Source: Taibaiella koreensis (lineage in GTDB: Bacteria > Bacteroidota > Bacteroidia > Chitinophagales > Chitinophagaceae). Taken from it: a DNA stretch of 64,000 bases. The DNA is taken from contig NZ_QVNU01000001.1 of the NCBI RefSeq assembly GCF_003545715.1, positions 124,001 to 188,000 on the forward strand, read 5' to 3'. The position numbers and the translations under genes were made by a program. The notes below the pieces were generated by a model. That model was not told where the DNA came from. It ran no database searches and was given only the letters and a program-made list of their open reading frames with translations. Every line of letters begins with the position of its first letter. The first letter of the stretch is position 1. Of the stretch, positions 1 to 8,125 are shown one piece after another.

Positions 1-915
1 TTTGAGCTGCTGGCGCCCATCGCTACAGCGCCTTACTCTTCAGAACGCATCCGTTATTCCTGGGAGCAGTACGATCTGGGTAACTTCGAGGGTACTGAAT
101 CGGCCAACGGTAATGCCACAGATGGCCCTATTATGCGCTCATTTGCCCCCGATACTTCAAGACTGAGGACTTACCCGAGCATGGCCAACATACTGTCCGG
201 AGCTTATACAGCAGCCGGAGAGCGTCTGCCCCGCGTTGAAAGGACCGTACGCTTCAAGCTTACCGCCCGCAACGTATTCCAGGGCTGGGGTACCTTCAAT
301 TTCATTGATAGCGTTTTAAGACTTAAAGTGGCCGGAGGCGCCAGCGACTTCAGGGTGACTTCGCCCAGTTCGGATGTGAGCTGGCCTCCCGGTGAGAAAG
401 TGGAAGTGACCTGGTCGGTAGCGGGCACCGATGCCGATCCTGTCAAATGCAAAGAGGTGAATATCTATCTTTCCCTGGACAATGGTGCGACCTTCCCCTA
501 TCAGCTGGCCGCAAATGTTCCCAATAACGGAAGCTATAAGGTGAAGGCGCCCAATCTGAAGACAGAAGCCGGACGGGTGAAGGTAAAAGGCGCTGGTAAT
601 GTATTTTTCGATGTGGGGCAGGGGTTGATCGCCATCGACGGCGATCCTAATGGTATCGAGGAAGTCCAGCTGGCCGAAAGCCTTGCCTTCTATCCCAATC
701 CTGCTACAGATAAGATCCATGTGCTGACCAAGAAGCAAAATGGCAATGCATTAAAAGCGGTAATGTACAATGCCGTAGGGCAGCGTGTATGGGACGGTAC
801 CATCCAAGGCCGTACGGAGATCAATACCGGTGGCTTTGCGCGCGGCAACTACCTGATCCAGGTGCTGGATGAACATACCGGCGCCCGTACAACACACAAG
901 GTTGCATTGCAATAA
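1..915 (+). CDS. Secreted reprolysin-type metalloprotease, C-terminal part (5' end outside window)
   Basis: The frame is open from base 1, so the start and the catalytic part lie outside the window. About 304 residues remain. The N-terminal third (motifs RYSWEQYDLG and ILSGAY) and the following beta domain (VTWSVAGT, NIYLSLDNGATFP) match the region that follows the zinc metalloprotease domain in secreted reprolysin-like proteins of Bacteroidota; this is recalled family knowledge. The last 80 residues are a T9SS type A sorting domain with FYPNPATDKIHV and a closing strand ending VALQ. The product should be exported through the outer membrane by the type IX system and be surface-bound or released. 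A strong hairpin follows 23 bases after the stop. The sorting domain is certain; the protease assignment is likely, since no HExxH motif is in view. Confidence 0.75.
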   Translation, partial: FELLAPIATAPYSSERIRYSWEQYDLGNFEGTESANGNATDGPIMRSFAPDTSRLRTYPSMANILSGAYTAAGERLPRVERTVRFKLTARNVFQGWGTFNFIDSVLRLKVAGGASDFRVTSPSSDVSWPPGEKVEVTWSVAGTDADPVKCKEVNIYLSLDNGATFPYQLAANVPNNGSYKVKAPNLKTEAGRVKVKGAGNVFFDVGQGLIAIDGDPNGIEEVQLAESLAFYPNPATDKIHVLTKKQNGNALKAVMYNAVGQRVWDGTIQGRTEINTGGFARGNYLIQVLDEHTGARTTHKVALQ

Positions 916-938
916 AGGAACAAACATTTTTACCGGAA

Positions 939-971
939 GGGGCTGTCCAAAAAGTAAGGACAGCCCCTTTT
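939..971 (+). terminator. Rho-independent terminator after the metalloprotease gene
   Basis: Perfect 10-bp inverted repeat (GGGGCTGTCC / GGACAGCCCC) with a 9-nt loop, followed by TTTT. It belongs to a group of similar hairpins in this window (9099, 17230, 58013, 63327). The rest of the 304-base gap up to 1219 holds no gene I can support; a 10-bp palindrome TTGCATGCAA sits at 1172-1181. Confidence 0.85.
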
Positions 972-1219
972 GTATTCGGAAGCGTTATGGAGACCATTAA
1001 ACATTTATACAATGCTCAGAGGCTCCGTTGGTTTTTTAGCTACCTGTTTTTTTTATCCGGAGAAGGGCGCGGCTCAGGCCATAATCCTTCAATCCTGAAT
1101 ATTCCCGCTTCAGCGTGTGGTTTTCCGGCGTAGGACCTGTTGATGAGGATTGGGCTATTTGACTCGTTACCTTGCATGCAAATCATACTAACCAATTAAC
1201 CTCATTACAACCAGATTTT

Positions 1220-1819
1220 ATGAAGCAAAAGCTATTTTTACTGGCTGCTATGCTGCTGACCGTAGGCGCGGCAAAGGCGGCTACCGTTACGATCAGTGCG
1301 GCAGGCCTGGTCTTTAACCCGGCCAATGTAACCATCACGCTGGGCGACACCCTTAAGTTTGTCTATGCAAGCGGTATGGATCATACCACTACCAGCACTA
1401 CCATTCCCTCGGGAGCGGCACCCTGGAACGCCCCGCTCACACCGTCAAGCAACACCTTTATTTACGTACCATCAGTGGCCGGCAATTATGCTTATGTATG
1501 TACGCCGCATGCGTCCTTAGGTATGGTGGGAACATTTACGGTTAATGCACCTGCCGGTATCGCCGACAGAGAGATCGTTAGTGCACTTTTCGATATCTAT
1601 CCCAATCCTGCCAGTAATGTGCTTCAGGTAGCGCAAAAGAGCACTACCAGACCGGCAATCGTTACCGTTACAGATGTTAACGGACGGCAGTTGCTGCAAG
1701 CCACGACCAATGGCGGAACTGCACGCCTCGACGTGAGCGCCCTGGTGAAAGGCCTTTATTTTGTGAACATCAACCAGGACGGCAAACACTACGTTAGTAA
1801 GTTTACCGTTGATCGATAA
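1220..1819 (+). CDS. Secreted cupredoxin (plastocyanin-like) with T9SS sorting domain
   Basis: 199 residues. A Sec signal peptide (residues 1-20, ending AAKA) is followed by a plastocyanin/azurin-type beta barrel (about 21-110) carrying all four type 1 copper ligands: His55 (GMDHT), Cys94, His97 and Met102 in CTPHASLGM. The C-terminal 80 residues form a T9SS type A sorting domain (FDIYPNPASN ... YVSKFTVDR). The protein is therefore predicted to be a blue-copper electron carrier exported to the cell surface, an unusual location for a cupredoxin. The start at 1220 was chosen because it puts the signal peptide at the N-terminus; the frame opens 48 bases earlier at a TTG. It is the first gene of the redox-looking cluster ending at 9079 and has its own terminator. 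Confidence 0.85.
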   Translation: MKQKLFLLAAMLLTVGAAKAATVTISAAGLVFNPANVTITLGDTLKFVYASGMDHTTTSTTIPSGAAPWNAPLTPSSNTFIYVPSVAGNYAYVCTPHASLGMVGTFTVNAPAGIADREIVSALFDIYPNPASNVLQVAQKSTTRPAIVTVTDVNGRQLLQATTNGGTARLDVSALVKGLYFVNINQDGKHYVSKFTVDR

Positions 1820-1853
1820 GAAGTTGTACGTTGATTTGTTTGTTTAGGGAAGA

Positions 1854-1883
1854 AAAGCCATCTAATTCGGATGGCTTTCTTAT
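1854..1883 (+). terminator. Terminator between the cupredoxin and YceI genes
   Basis: AAAGCCATC / GATGGCTTT, 9-bp stem with a 7-nt loop, then TCTT. It overlaps the upstream edge of the extended YceI frame, supporting the later start at 1904. Confidence 0.7.
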
Positions 1884-1903
1884 ATTTAAGCATCAAATTC
1901 CGT

Positions 1904-2470
1904 ATGAACCGATCAGCTATACTGCGTATTTTAAGCTGCCTTATGCTATGCCTGCCCCTGGCCGGCTATGGTCAGACCGATATTTATGAGGTAAAGGCCG
2001 GGGAGATCCATTTCTTTTCCGAAGCGCCCAAAGAGTTGATCAGCGCTTCATCCAAAAAGCTGAAAGGATTTCTCGACCTGCGCCACAAAACATTTGCCTT
2101 CAAGCTCGATATTTCTTCTTTTGTAGGATTCAACAATCCTTTGCAACGGGGACATTTCAACGAAAACTATATGGAGAGCAATGTTTATCCGGCAGCTACT
2201 TTCAAAGGCAAGATCATCGAGGATGTCGATTTTGAAAAAGAAGGTAGTGCTGAGGTCAGGGCCAAGGGTAAGCTGATGATCCATGGTGTGGAACAGGAAC
2301 GAATTATCAAAGTACAGCTCACCGTAAAAAAGGCCCGGATATTGGCCAAAAGCGATTTTGCCGTGTTGCTGACCGACCATAACATTAAAATTCCCAGGGT
2401 AGTGAATGACAAGCTATCCCCCGAGATAAAAGTGGCTGTAGAGGCCATACTGCAACCTCAAGTGAAATGA
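1904..2470 (+). CDS. YceI-like periplasmic protein
   Basis: 188 residues with a signal peptide ending GYGQ. The body matches the YceI lipid-binding lipocalin-like fold: HFNENYMESNVYPAATFKGKI and KLMIHGVEQ are characteristic YceI motifs. YceI proteins bind polyisoprenoid or amphiphilic ligands in the periplasm and often sit beside cytochromes. A second paralogue lies at 7500-8051. The stop overlaps the start of the following histidine kinase in an ATGA (2467-2470), so the two genes are probably translationally coupled, which suggests a functional link between this ligand-binding protein and the sensor. The ATG at 1904 places the signal peptide correctly; an upstream in-frame ATG at 1871 lies inside the preceding terminator. 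Confidence 0.85.
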   Translation: MNRSAILRILSCLMLCLPLAGYGQTDIYEVKAGEIHFFSEAPKELISASSKKLKGFLDLRHKTFAFKLDISSFVGFNNPLQRGHFNENYMESNVYPAATFKGKIIEDVDFEKEGSAEVRAKGKLMIHGVEQERIIKVQLTVKKARILAKSDFAVLLTDHNIKIPRVVNDKLSPEIKVAVEAILQPQVK

Positions 2471-5328
2471 CCATTACCCGAGTCCTGCTCTTGTTGACCT
2501 TATGCTGTGCTGCCCTGGCAGCAACAGCGCAGCGTCCTTTTATGCAGGACATCTGGCTCAATGAGAACCGGACGCCGCTTAAAGCCAACGTATTGCTGAT
2601 CGACGACAGGGGCTATCTGCTGGTAGGAACCGGACAAGGGCTGTTTCGCTATAATGGTACGACCTTTAAGTCCACCAAAAGCAGGATGCAGGCTCCGGTA
2701 ACGGCGCTGGCTCACGACAAAGGCAAAGTATGGGTAGGCTATAAGGATGGACGCATCGGCTACCTGGCTACCTATGATTCCATAGCTGAATATCTTCCGC
2801 AGCAATACAAACCCGAAGCTGCCGTTACGGACATTTGCCCCCGCGGGGACGGAAGTCTTTGGTTGGGTACGGAAGCGGGTCTTGTTCATATACAACAAGG
2901 AAAGGCCAGCCTGCTCGGGAGAAGCGCCGGCCTCAGCGACGATTTTGTTTACCAGCTGGTATTCCGGGACGAGCAGCATTTGCTGGTGGGTACCGATCAG
3001 GGGATCAATACCCTTAGCTTCGAAGGCGGGGCGCCCAGGATCAGGACCTATTCTTCCGATCAAGGATTGCAGGACAATATCGTAAGGGTGATCGCCGCTA
3101 CAGGAGAGGCAGGGCAATATTGGATTGGTGCACAACAGGGTGGTCTGTCTTTGTTCGACAGCAAAGCGGCGCAGTGCCGCAGGCTTAAAGTGGCCGGCGG
3201 CTGGCAATGGGGCCAGGTAAACGATATTCTTCCGGTACCCGGCAAGCGCCTTTGGGTTGCTACCGATGAGGGCTATCTGCTGGAGCTTACCAGGTTGGGA
3301 AACGACTCGGCGCGGGTCAATTCCTTTGCACATCCTGATAAAAAGATCAACGATCTTGTATTGGATAAATCAGGTAACATCTGGTGCGCGACAACAAAGG
3401 GCATCAGCCTGGTTACAGCCGAGTTCCTGGATTATTTTTCCCTCAGTACGCCTTATAGTCTTACCGAGGTCTCCGCTATGTGCTGCGACCGGGACAACCT
3501 GCTGTGGCTGGCATTGAAAAATGACCTGTATTGCATCGATCTGGGCGATGAGATCAAAATGCCGCGAAAAGTATTTCATGCCATTGAGCCGGTTAGCGCC
3601 TTGTTCTGCGATCGCGATAATACTTTGTGGATGGGAACTTCGGGCGACGGCCTCTGGCGTAAAGAGGGCGGCAGCGAAAGTTTTGAAAAGGTGCCGGTTG
3701 AGCCAGGTACGGAAAATGTGCTGAGCATTGCCATATCGGATAAAACCCTGTGGGTATCGGGCCTGAATGGTGTGCGGGAATTTGAAATGCTTCCCGGAGG
3801 GCTGCGCCCCGTGCGCACACACGATAAGATAGCCGGGATCGGCAGCGACTATATCTACCAGCTTTATCCCGACAGCCGTCAGCGCCTGTGGATGGCTACC
3901 GATGGCGCCGGCGTATGCCTGTTGCACAACGGGGAATACCAGCATTGGAACATATTCAAAAGCGCCAACAGTACGGTGGCCTATACCCTTACAGAGGACG
4001 CCGCGGGCGCCATATGGGCAGGGACCCTGTACAAAGACTTGTTCCGGTACACCGGTGGGCAATGGGAAAACATCAGGAGAAAGGAGGTGCAGGATATCGA
4101 TGTGAATCTGTCGACCGTTAATGCCAATGCTACAGGGCAGGTGATAGCCGTTTACCAGCGTTGCATCGATCTCTGGTACCCCGGTAGCCGCTTCTTCAGG
4201 CATTTCAACAGCCGGCACGGGATGGGAATGGACAGCACCTCGCGTGTGCTCAATTGCAGCGCCAGGGATACCGCCGGCAATGTTTATGTTCCATTCGAAA
4301 AAGGAATGCTGGTCTTCAAGAACCAAAGTACAGTGTATGATATACGACCGGATGTACATATTCTCCGGGTCAGCAATAACCTGAAAGCCGTTCCTGAAGG
4401 ACAAACGGCTTTCGGCCCTGATGAGAATTACCTGAGCTTTTATTTCGACGGCATCAGCTATACCAATCCCGAGCGGCTCAACTACCGTTTCCGCCTCGAA
4501 GGCTATAGCGACAACTGGGTGTATACCAACGATCCGGTAGCCACTTTTCCCAAATTACCCTCCGGCACATTTACTTTCAGAGTAGAGGCTTCGCTCAACG
4601 GTGGTTTTGACAATGCCAGCGAGGCGGCCTATACATTTACCATCGCTGCACCATTATGGCGGCGCCCCTGGTTCCTGGTGATCGCCGGCATTACGCTGAT
4701 CGCTGTCGTGTATGCATTGATCCGTTTCCGTGACCGTAAAATGCAACGCCTTGCCTTGCTTGAGCAGGAGCGGATCCTGTTTGATTACGAGCATCTGAAG
4801 GGACAGGTCAATCCTCATTTCCTGTTCAATAGCCTGAATACCCTGACCAATCTTATCGAAGAAAGCCCGGAGAGCGCCGTGCGCTATACCGAGCAATTGT
4901 CGGATCTGTATCGTAATATGCTCACCTACCACAACAGAGAGCTGATTACCCTTGGCGAAGAGCTACGGCTGCTGTCGGCCTATCTCTACATACAGGAAAG
5001 CCGCTTTGGCCAGGCATTGCAGTTCCGGCAGGAAATTCCGGAAGCACTGAAGACCCGGCGGAAGATACCGCCTATGGCGCTGCAACTGTTGGTAGAGAAT
5101 GCGATCAAGCACAACGTCGTGTCGGCATCGCTCCCGCTTGTTGTCGAGATAAGCGCTACGGAGGACGAGCTGACGGTAAGAAACGAGATACATCCCAAGA
5201 TCAAGAAAGAGCCGCAATCGGGCATAGGCCTTGCCAATATCAGTAACCGTTATACCCTGCTTACCCAGAAAAAGGTATATTTCGGCCAGGAGGGCAACTA
5301 TTGGATCGTCCGGCTGCCCTTGCTGTAG
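2467..5328 (+). CDS. LytS-type sensor histidine kinase with two-component-regulator propeller
   Basis: 953 residues. Signal peptide (about 1-21, ending ATAQ), then a long periplasmic sensor built of about a dozen WxGT/LWxGT propeller repeats (residues 30-610), a Y_Y_Y immunoglobulin-like domain (about 640-715, FRLEGYSDNW), one transmembrane helix (731-753) and a cytoplasmic His_kinase domain. The phosphoacceptor is His784 in NPHFLFNSLN, followed by an ATPase region with LLVENAIKHN and GIGLANISNRY. This architecture is typical of Bacteroidota sensors paired with LytTR regulators, and that partner follows 28 bases downstream. The ligand is unknown; in the family, propeller sensors often detect polysaccharides or envelope signals. 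Coupled by ATGA overlap to the upstream YceI gene. Confidence 0.93.
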   Translation: MTITRVLLLLTLCCAALAATAQRPFMQDIWLNENRTPLKANVLLIDDRGYLLVGTGQGLFRYNGTTFKSTKSRMQAPVTALAHDKGKVWVGYKDGRIGYLATYDSIAEYLPQQYKPEAAVTDICPRGDGSLWLGTEAGLVHIQQGKASLLGRSAGLSDDFVYQLVFRDEQHLLVGTDQGINTLSFEGGAPRIRTYSSDQGLQDNIVRVIAATGEAGQYWIGAQQGGLSLFDSKAAQCRRLKVAGGWQWGQVNDILPVPGKRLWVATDEGYLLELTRLGNDSARVNSFAHPDKKINDLVLDKSGNIWCATTKGISLVTAEFLDYFSLSTPYSLTEVSAMCCDRDNLLWLALKNDLYCIDLGDEIKMPRKVFHAIEPVSALFCDRDNTLWMGTSGDGLWRKEGGSESFEKVPVEPGTENVLSIAISDKTLWVSGLNGVREFEMLPGGLRPVRTHDKIAGIGSDYIYQLYPDSRQRLWMATDGAGVCLLHNGEYQHWNIFKSANSTVAYTLTEDAAGAIWAGTLYKDLFRYTGGQWENIRRKEVQDIDVNLSTVNANATGQVIAVYQRCIDLWYPGSRFFRHFNSRHGMGMDSTSRVLNCSARDTAGNVYVPFEKGMLVFKNQSTVYDIRPDVHILRVSNNLKAVPEGQTAFGPDENYLSFYFDGISYTNPERLNYRFRLEGYSDNWVYTNDPVATFPKLPSGTFTFRVEASLNGGFDNASEAAYTFTIAAPLWRRPWFLVIAGITLIAVVYALIRFRDRKMQRLALLEQERILFDYEHLKGQVNPHFLFNSLNTLTNLIEESPESAVRYTEQLSDLYRNMLTYHNRELITLGEELRLLSAYLYIQESRFGQALQFRQEIPEALKTRRKIPPMALQLLVENAIKHNVVSASLPLVVEISATEDELTVRNEIHPKIKKEPQSGIGLANISNRYTLLTQKKVYFGQEGNYWIVRLPLL

Positions 5329-5356
5329 AAAAAGCTGTAGCTTTAAGGTACAGGAT

Positions 5357-6115
5357 ATGAGAATATTAATCATAGAAGATGAAGTGCCCGCCTACAGCCG
5401 GCTCAGCAAGCTGATCCAGGAGATGGCGCCACTTGCAGATATTGCGGAGCAGCTGGACAGTGTTGCCGCTACCCGTAGCTGGCTGGCCGTCAATAGTGTG
5501 CCCGATGTAGTCTTTATGGATATTCACCTGGCCGACGGCTCGGCCTTCGATCTGATGGAGAGCGTAAGGCTGGACTGTCCTATCATCTTTACCACAGCCT
5601 ACGACCAGTATGCTATCGACGCCTTCAGGGTATCCAGCGTCGATTACCTGCTGAAGCCCGTCAAGAGGGAAGATCTGCAACGGGCATTTGCCAAGCTGAA
5701 ACAGTTCAGGGATATGTTTAAGACGGGGTCGCCGCAGGCTGTTGCGGCTGCGCCCGGAAGCCGGCAGGAATACAAGAAGCGTTTCCTCATCCGTTTTGGT
5801 GAGCATATCAAAACCCTGAACGTAGAAGAAATATCTTATTTCTTCAGCGAGAACAGGGCAACCTTCGCCCGCAACCACGATGGGCGCAATCTTCCCGTCG
5901 ACTACAACCTGGATGCGCTTGAGGCAATGCTTGATCCCTCCCGTTTTTTTCGTATCAACCGCCAGTTTCTCATCAGCCTCGAAGCGATCTCTGAGATGAA
6001 GACCTATTCCAAGGCCAGGGTGATCGTGACCCTTAAGCCACAGGCTACCGAGCAACCGGTAGTCAGCTCCGAGCGCTCGGCCCACTTTAAGCAATGGCTC
6101 GCCGGAGAGCTGTAA
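5357..6115 (+). CDS. LytTR-family response regulator
   Basis: 252 residues. Receiver domain (1-120) starting MRILIIEDE, with phosphorylatable Asp55 in VFMDIHLADGS and the conserved Lys in YLLKPVKREDL. A LytTR DNA-binding domain (about 140-250) follows, with ISYFFSENRATFA and FFRINRQFLIS. It is the cognate regulator of the kinase at 2467-5328 and probably controls genes of the same cluster. The start at 5357 fits the receiver consensus; the frame is open 126 bases further upstream, but that stretch overlaps the kinase end and has no receiver-like sequence. Confidence 0.93.
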   Translation: MRILIIEDEVPAYSRLSKLIQEMAPLADIAEQLDSVAATRSWLAVNSVPDVVFMDIHLADGSAFDLMESVRLDCPIIFTTAYDQYAIDAFRVSSVDYLLKPVKREDLQRAFAKLKQFRDMFKTGSPQAVAAAPGSRQEYKKRFLIRFGEHIKTLNVEEISYFFSENRATFARNHDGRNLPVDYNLDALEAMLDPSRFFRINRQFLISLEAISEMKTYSKARVIVTLKPQATEQPVVSSERSAHFKQWLAGEL

Positions 6116-6219
6116 ACCGTCGCCGGATTCCCGCTTCGTTACTCCTTTTTCCCGGTTCATAGTATTACGCTTTTCTCCGGCAAAGCGATCGGATACATTT
6201 GTTTTCTGATCGCTTGCCT

Positions 6220-6615
6220 ATGAAAAAGATCCTCATTGTCCTCTTGATCCTTGTGGCGGCCGGCGTGGGCGCCGGTCTCTACCTGTGGAACAAGCCGCAT
6301 GAGAAAGCGGAAGACCGGCAGGCTATGGCAGTGACCGCAGGGGTTTTGTCTGAAGCGTTTGCCGGTAACGAGCAAAAAGCCAACGCTGCCTATCTGAACC
6401 AGGTGCTCGCAGTAAGCGGAACGGTAAGCGAGGTAAGCAGGAACCAGGATGGCAATACGGTGATCGTATTGGCAGGCAGCGACCCGTTGTCGGGGGTGCA
6501 ATGCACCATGCGGGAAGACGGTGTAAAGGCATCTGTTGGCGATAAAATGACGATTAAAGGATTCTGCAACGGCTATACCCTGGTGGTGCTGCTTAGTGAT
6601 TGTATTGTACCCTAA
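6220..6615 (+). CDS. Membrane-anchored OB-fold protein (tRNA_anti-like family)
   Basis: 131 residues. An N-terminal hydrophobic segment (about 4-24) acts as a membrane anchor or uncleaved signal; the rest resembles the tRNA_anti-like OB-fold family of Bacteroidota, with LAVSGTVSEV, a Cys in GVQCTM, and the C-terminal GDKMTIKGFCNGYT...LSDCIV. The family name is structural; a nucleic-acid role is not implied for a periplasmic protein. The stop lies 13 bases before the next lipoprotein, suggesting co-transcription with the two cytochrome-like lipoproteins. The ATG at 6220 is favoured over 6199 because it places a Lys-Lys pair directly before the hydrophobic stretch. Confidence 0.75.
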   Translation: MKKILIVLLILVAAGVGAGLYLWNKPHEKAEDRQAMAVTAGVLSEAFAGNEQKANAAYLNQVLAVSGTVSEVSRNQDGNTVIVLAGSDPLSGVQCTMREDGVKASVGDKMTIKGFCNGYTLVVLLSDCIVP

Positions 6616-6628
6616 ACCCCTTGAAGCA

Positions 6629-7048
6629 ATGAATAGAAAGATCATGACCGGATTGGCCTTCCTGACCCTGGCCCTGGCGCTGGGATGTACGCACAGCCCA
6701 TCGCCCCAGCCCGCCAACCCAGATCCCGGCCAACCTCCCGCAGGGCCCGGGCCCGCTGCCGATCCCGAGAATCCAAGCTTTAAGACGGATATCCTGCCGA
6801 TATTCCTTACCTATTGCAGTGGCTGCCACAACCAGACCACCAATAACGAAGGCTTTATTTTTATAAGCTACGAAACCATCACGGCCAAGAAATTTACGCC
6901 GGGCAATCCCGGTGATACCAAACTATACGATGCCATTACCGACGACGATGAGGAAGACCGCATGCCCAAAACGCCCAATCCGCGGCTGTCGCCCGAACGT
7001 ATAACGCTGATCCGGAACTGGATCCGGAATGGTGCACCCAACAACTGA
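6629..7048 (+). CDS. Cytochrome c-like lipoprotein
   Basis: 139 residues. A lipoprotein signal peptide ends LALGC (lipidated Cys20), followed by a Pro/Gly-rich linker (21-50). A single CXXCH heme-attachment motif is Cys63-Ser-Gly-Cys66-His67, and a likely distal ligand is Met112 in RMPK. The C-terminal LIRNWIRNGAPNN is the ending seen in planctomycete-type and Bacteroidota c-type cytochrome domains. It should be a periplasm-facing or surface-exposed monoheme electron carrier. It sits between the OB-fold gene and a second, variant heme lipoprotein with the same C-terminal signature. Confidence 0.85.
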   Translation: MNRKIMTGLAFLTLALALGCTHSPSPQPANPDPGQPPAGPGPAADPENPSFKTDILPIFLTYCSGCHNQTTNNEGFIFISYETITAKKFTPGNPGDTKLYDAITDDDEEDRMPKTPNPRLSPERITLIRNWIRNGAPNN

Positions 7049-7073
7049 TCTCATAAGCAAACAAGATACAAGC

Positions 7074-7457
7074 ATGAAAAAACTGATACTCGCATCCATC
7101 GTGATCCTTACCGGATTTGCCAGCTGCTATAAAGACAATGCAGAAGATATGTACCCTTCGGGCGGCGGAAGCAGCAGCGGTGGCTGCGATACGACCAATG
7201 TTACTTTCAGCGGCACGATCAAGCCTATTATCGATGCGCGCTGCGCGACCTCCGGCTGTCATTTTGATGCCAGCGTCACCGGTATCGATCTCTTTCACTA
7301 CAGTGGTGTGGCTGCCGTTGCCAATTCAGGCAAGCTCGTTTCTGCCATTACCCATAATGGACAAGCATCACCAATGCCCAAGGGAATGCCTAAGCTCGAC
7401 GATTGCAGCATAGCCAAGATCGTTAAATGGGTAAACAGCGGCGCACCCAATAATTAA
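7074..7457 (+). CDS. Cytochrome c-like lipoprotein with expanded CX4CH motif
   Basis: 127 residues. The lipobox GFASC gives lipidated Cys18. After a Gly/Ser linker comes a domain starting VTFSGTIKPIIDARC and ending KIVKWVNSGAPNN, clearly homologous to the preceding lipoprotein. The heme motif is not CXXCH but Cys57-Ala-Thr-Ser-Gly-Cys62-His63, i.e. CX4CH. CX4CH is a known but uncommon heme-attachment spacing. Possible distal Met residues are in SPMPKGMPK. Starts 25 bases after the preceding gene. The ATG at 7074 is chosen for the lipoprotein signal; the longer frame from 7029 overlaps the upstream gene. Confidence 0.8.
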   Translation: MKKLILASIVILTGFASCYKDNAEDMYPSGGGSSSGGCDTTNVTFSGTIKPIIDARCATSGCHFDASVTGIDLFHYSGVAAVANSGKLVSAITHNGQASPMPKGMPKLDDCSIAKIVKWVNSGAPNN

Positions 7458-7499
7458 AACCCTGCATTTTTGCCTTACATAAACAAAAATTAATACGAC

Positions 7500-8051
7500 A
7501 TGAATAAAGCAGCAGCAATTGTAGCGATGTTGTGCCTTACGGCAAGCCTGGGCCATGCCCAGAAATGGATGACCCGCACCGGCAAGGTATCCTTCTTTTC
7601 CTCCACCTCGGTTGAGAATATTGAAGCGTTCAACAATGAAGCAGCCAGTGTGATCGATGCCAAAAGTGGCGACGTGGCCTTTATTGTGCCTATCAAAAGC
7701 TTTAAGTTCGATAAAGCCCTGATGCAGGAGCACTTTAATGAGAACTATATGGAAAGTAGCAAGTATCCCAAAGCAGAATACAAAGGCAAGATCACCAATG
7801 CCGCCGATGTTAACTTCAGTAAAGATGGTACCTATAATGTAAAGACCACCGGTAAGCTCACCATGCACGGTGTAACGAAAGATGTGCCGGCTACAGGTAC
7901 GATAGTGGTGAAGTCGGGTACGGCTACCATAAAGTCCAAGTTTATGGTGGCGCCTGCCGATTTCGGTATCAAGATCCCCTCGGTGAGCGCATCCAAGATC
8001 GCATCCAAGATCGAGATCACAGTTGACAGCGTGTTGAAAGAAGCCAAATAA
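7500..8051 (+). CDS. YceI-like periplasmic protein (second paralogue)
   Basis: 183 residues, signal peptide ending LGHAQ. The YceI signature is clear: HFNENYMESSKYPKAEYKG, then GKLTMHGVTKDV and APADFGIKIPSV. It shares the HFNENYMES block with the protein at 1904-2470, so the two are paralogues within one cluster. The likely role is binding a lipophilic ligand such as an isoprenoid or quinone-like compound in the periplasm, near the cytochrome-like lipoproteins encoded immediately upstream (42 bases). The ligand cannot be read from the sequence. Confidence 0.88.
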   Translation: MNKAAAIVAMLCLTASLGHAQKWMTRTGKVSFFSSTSVENIEAFNNEAASVIDAKSGDVAFIVPIKSFKFDKALMQEHFNENYMESSKYPKAEYKGKITNAADVNFSKDGTYNVKTTGKLTMHGVTKDVPATGTIVVKSGTATIKSKFMVAPADFGIKIPSVSASKIASKIEITVDSVLKEAK

Positions 8052-8125
8052 TTTCCGGACGGCTATTGCCATCCCGGTGGTAATGGCCATTTCCAATATC
8101 CCAACAAACAATCATTTGACCGTAT

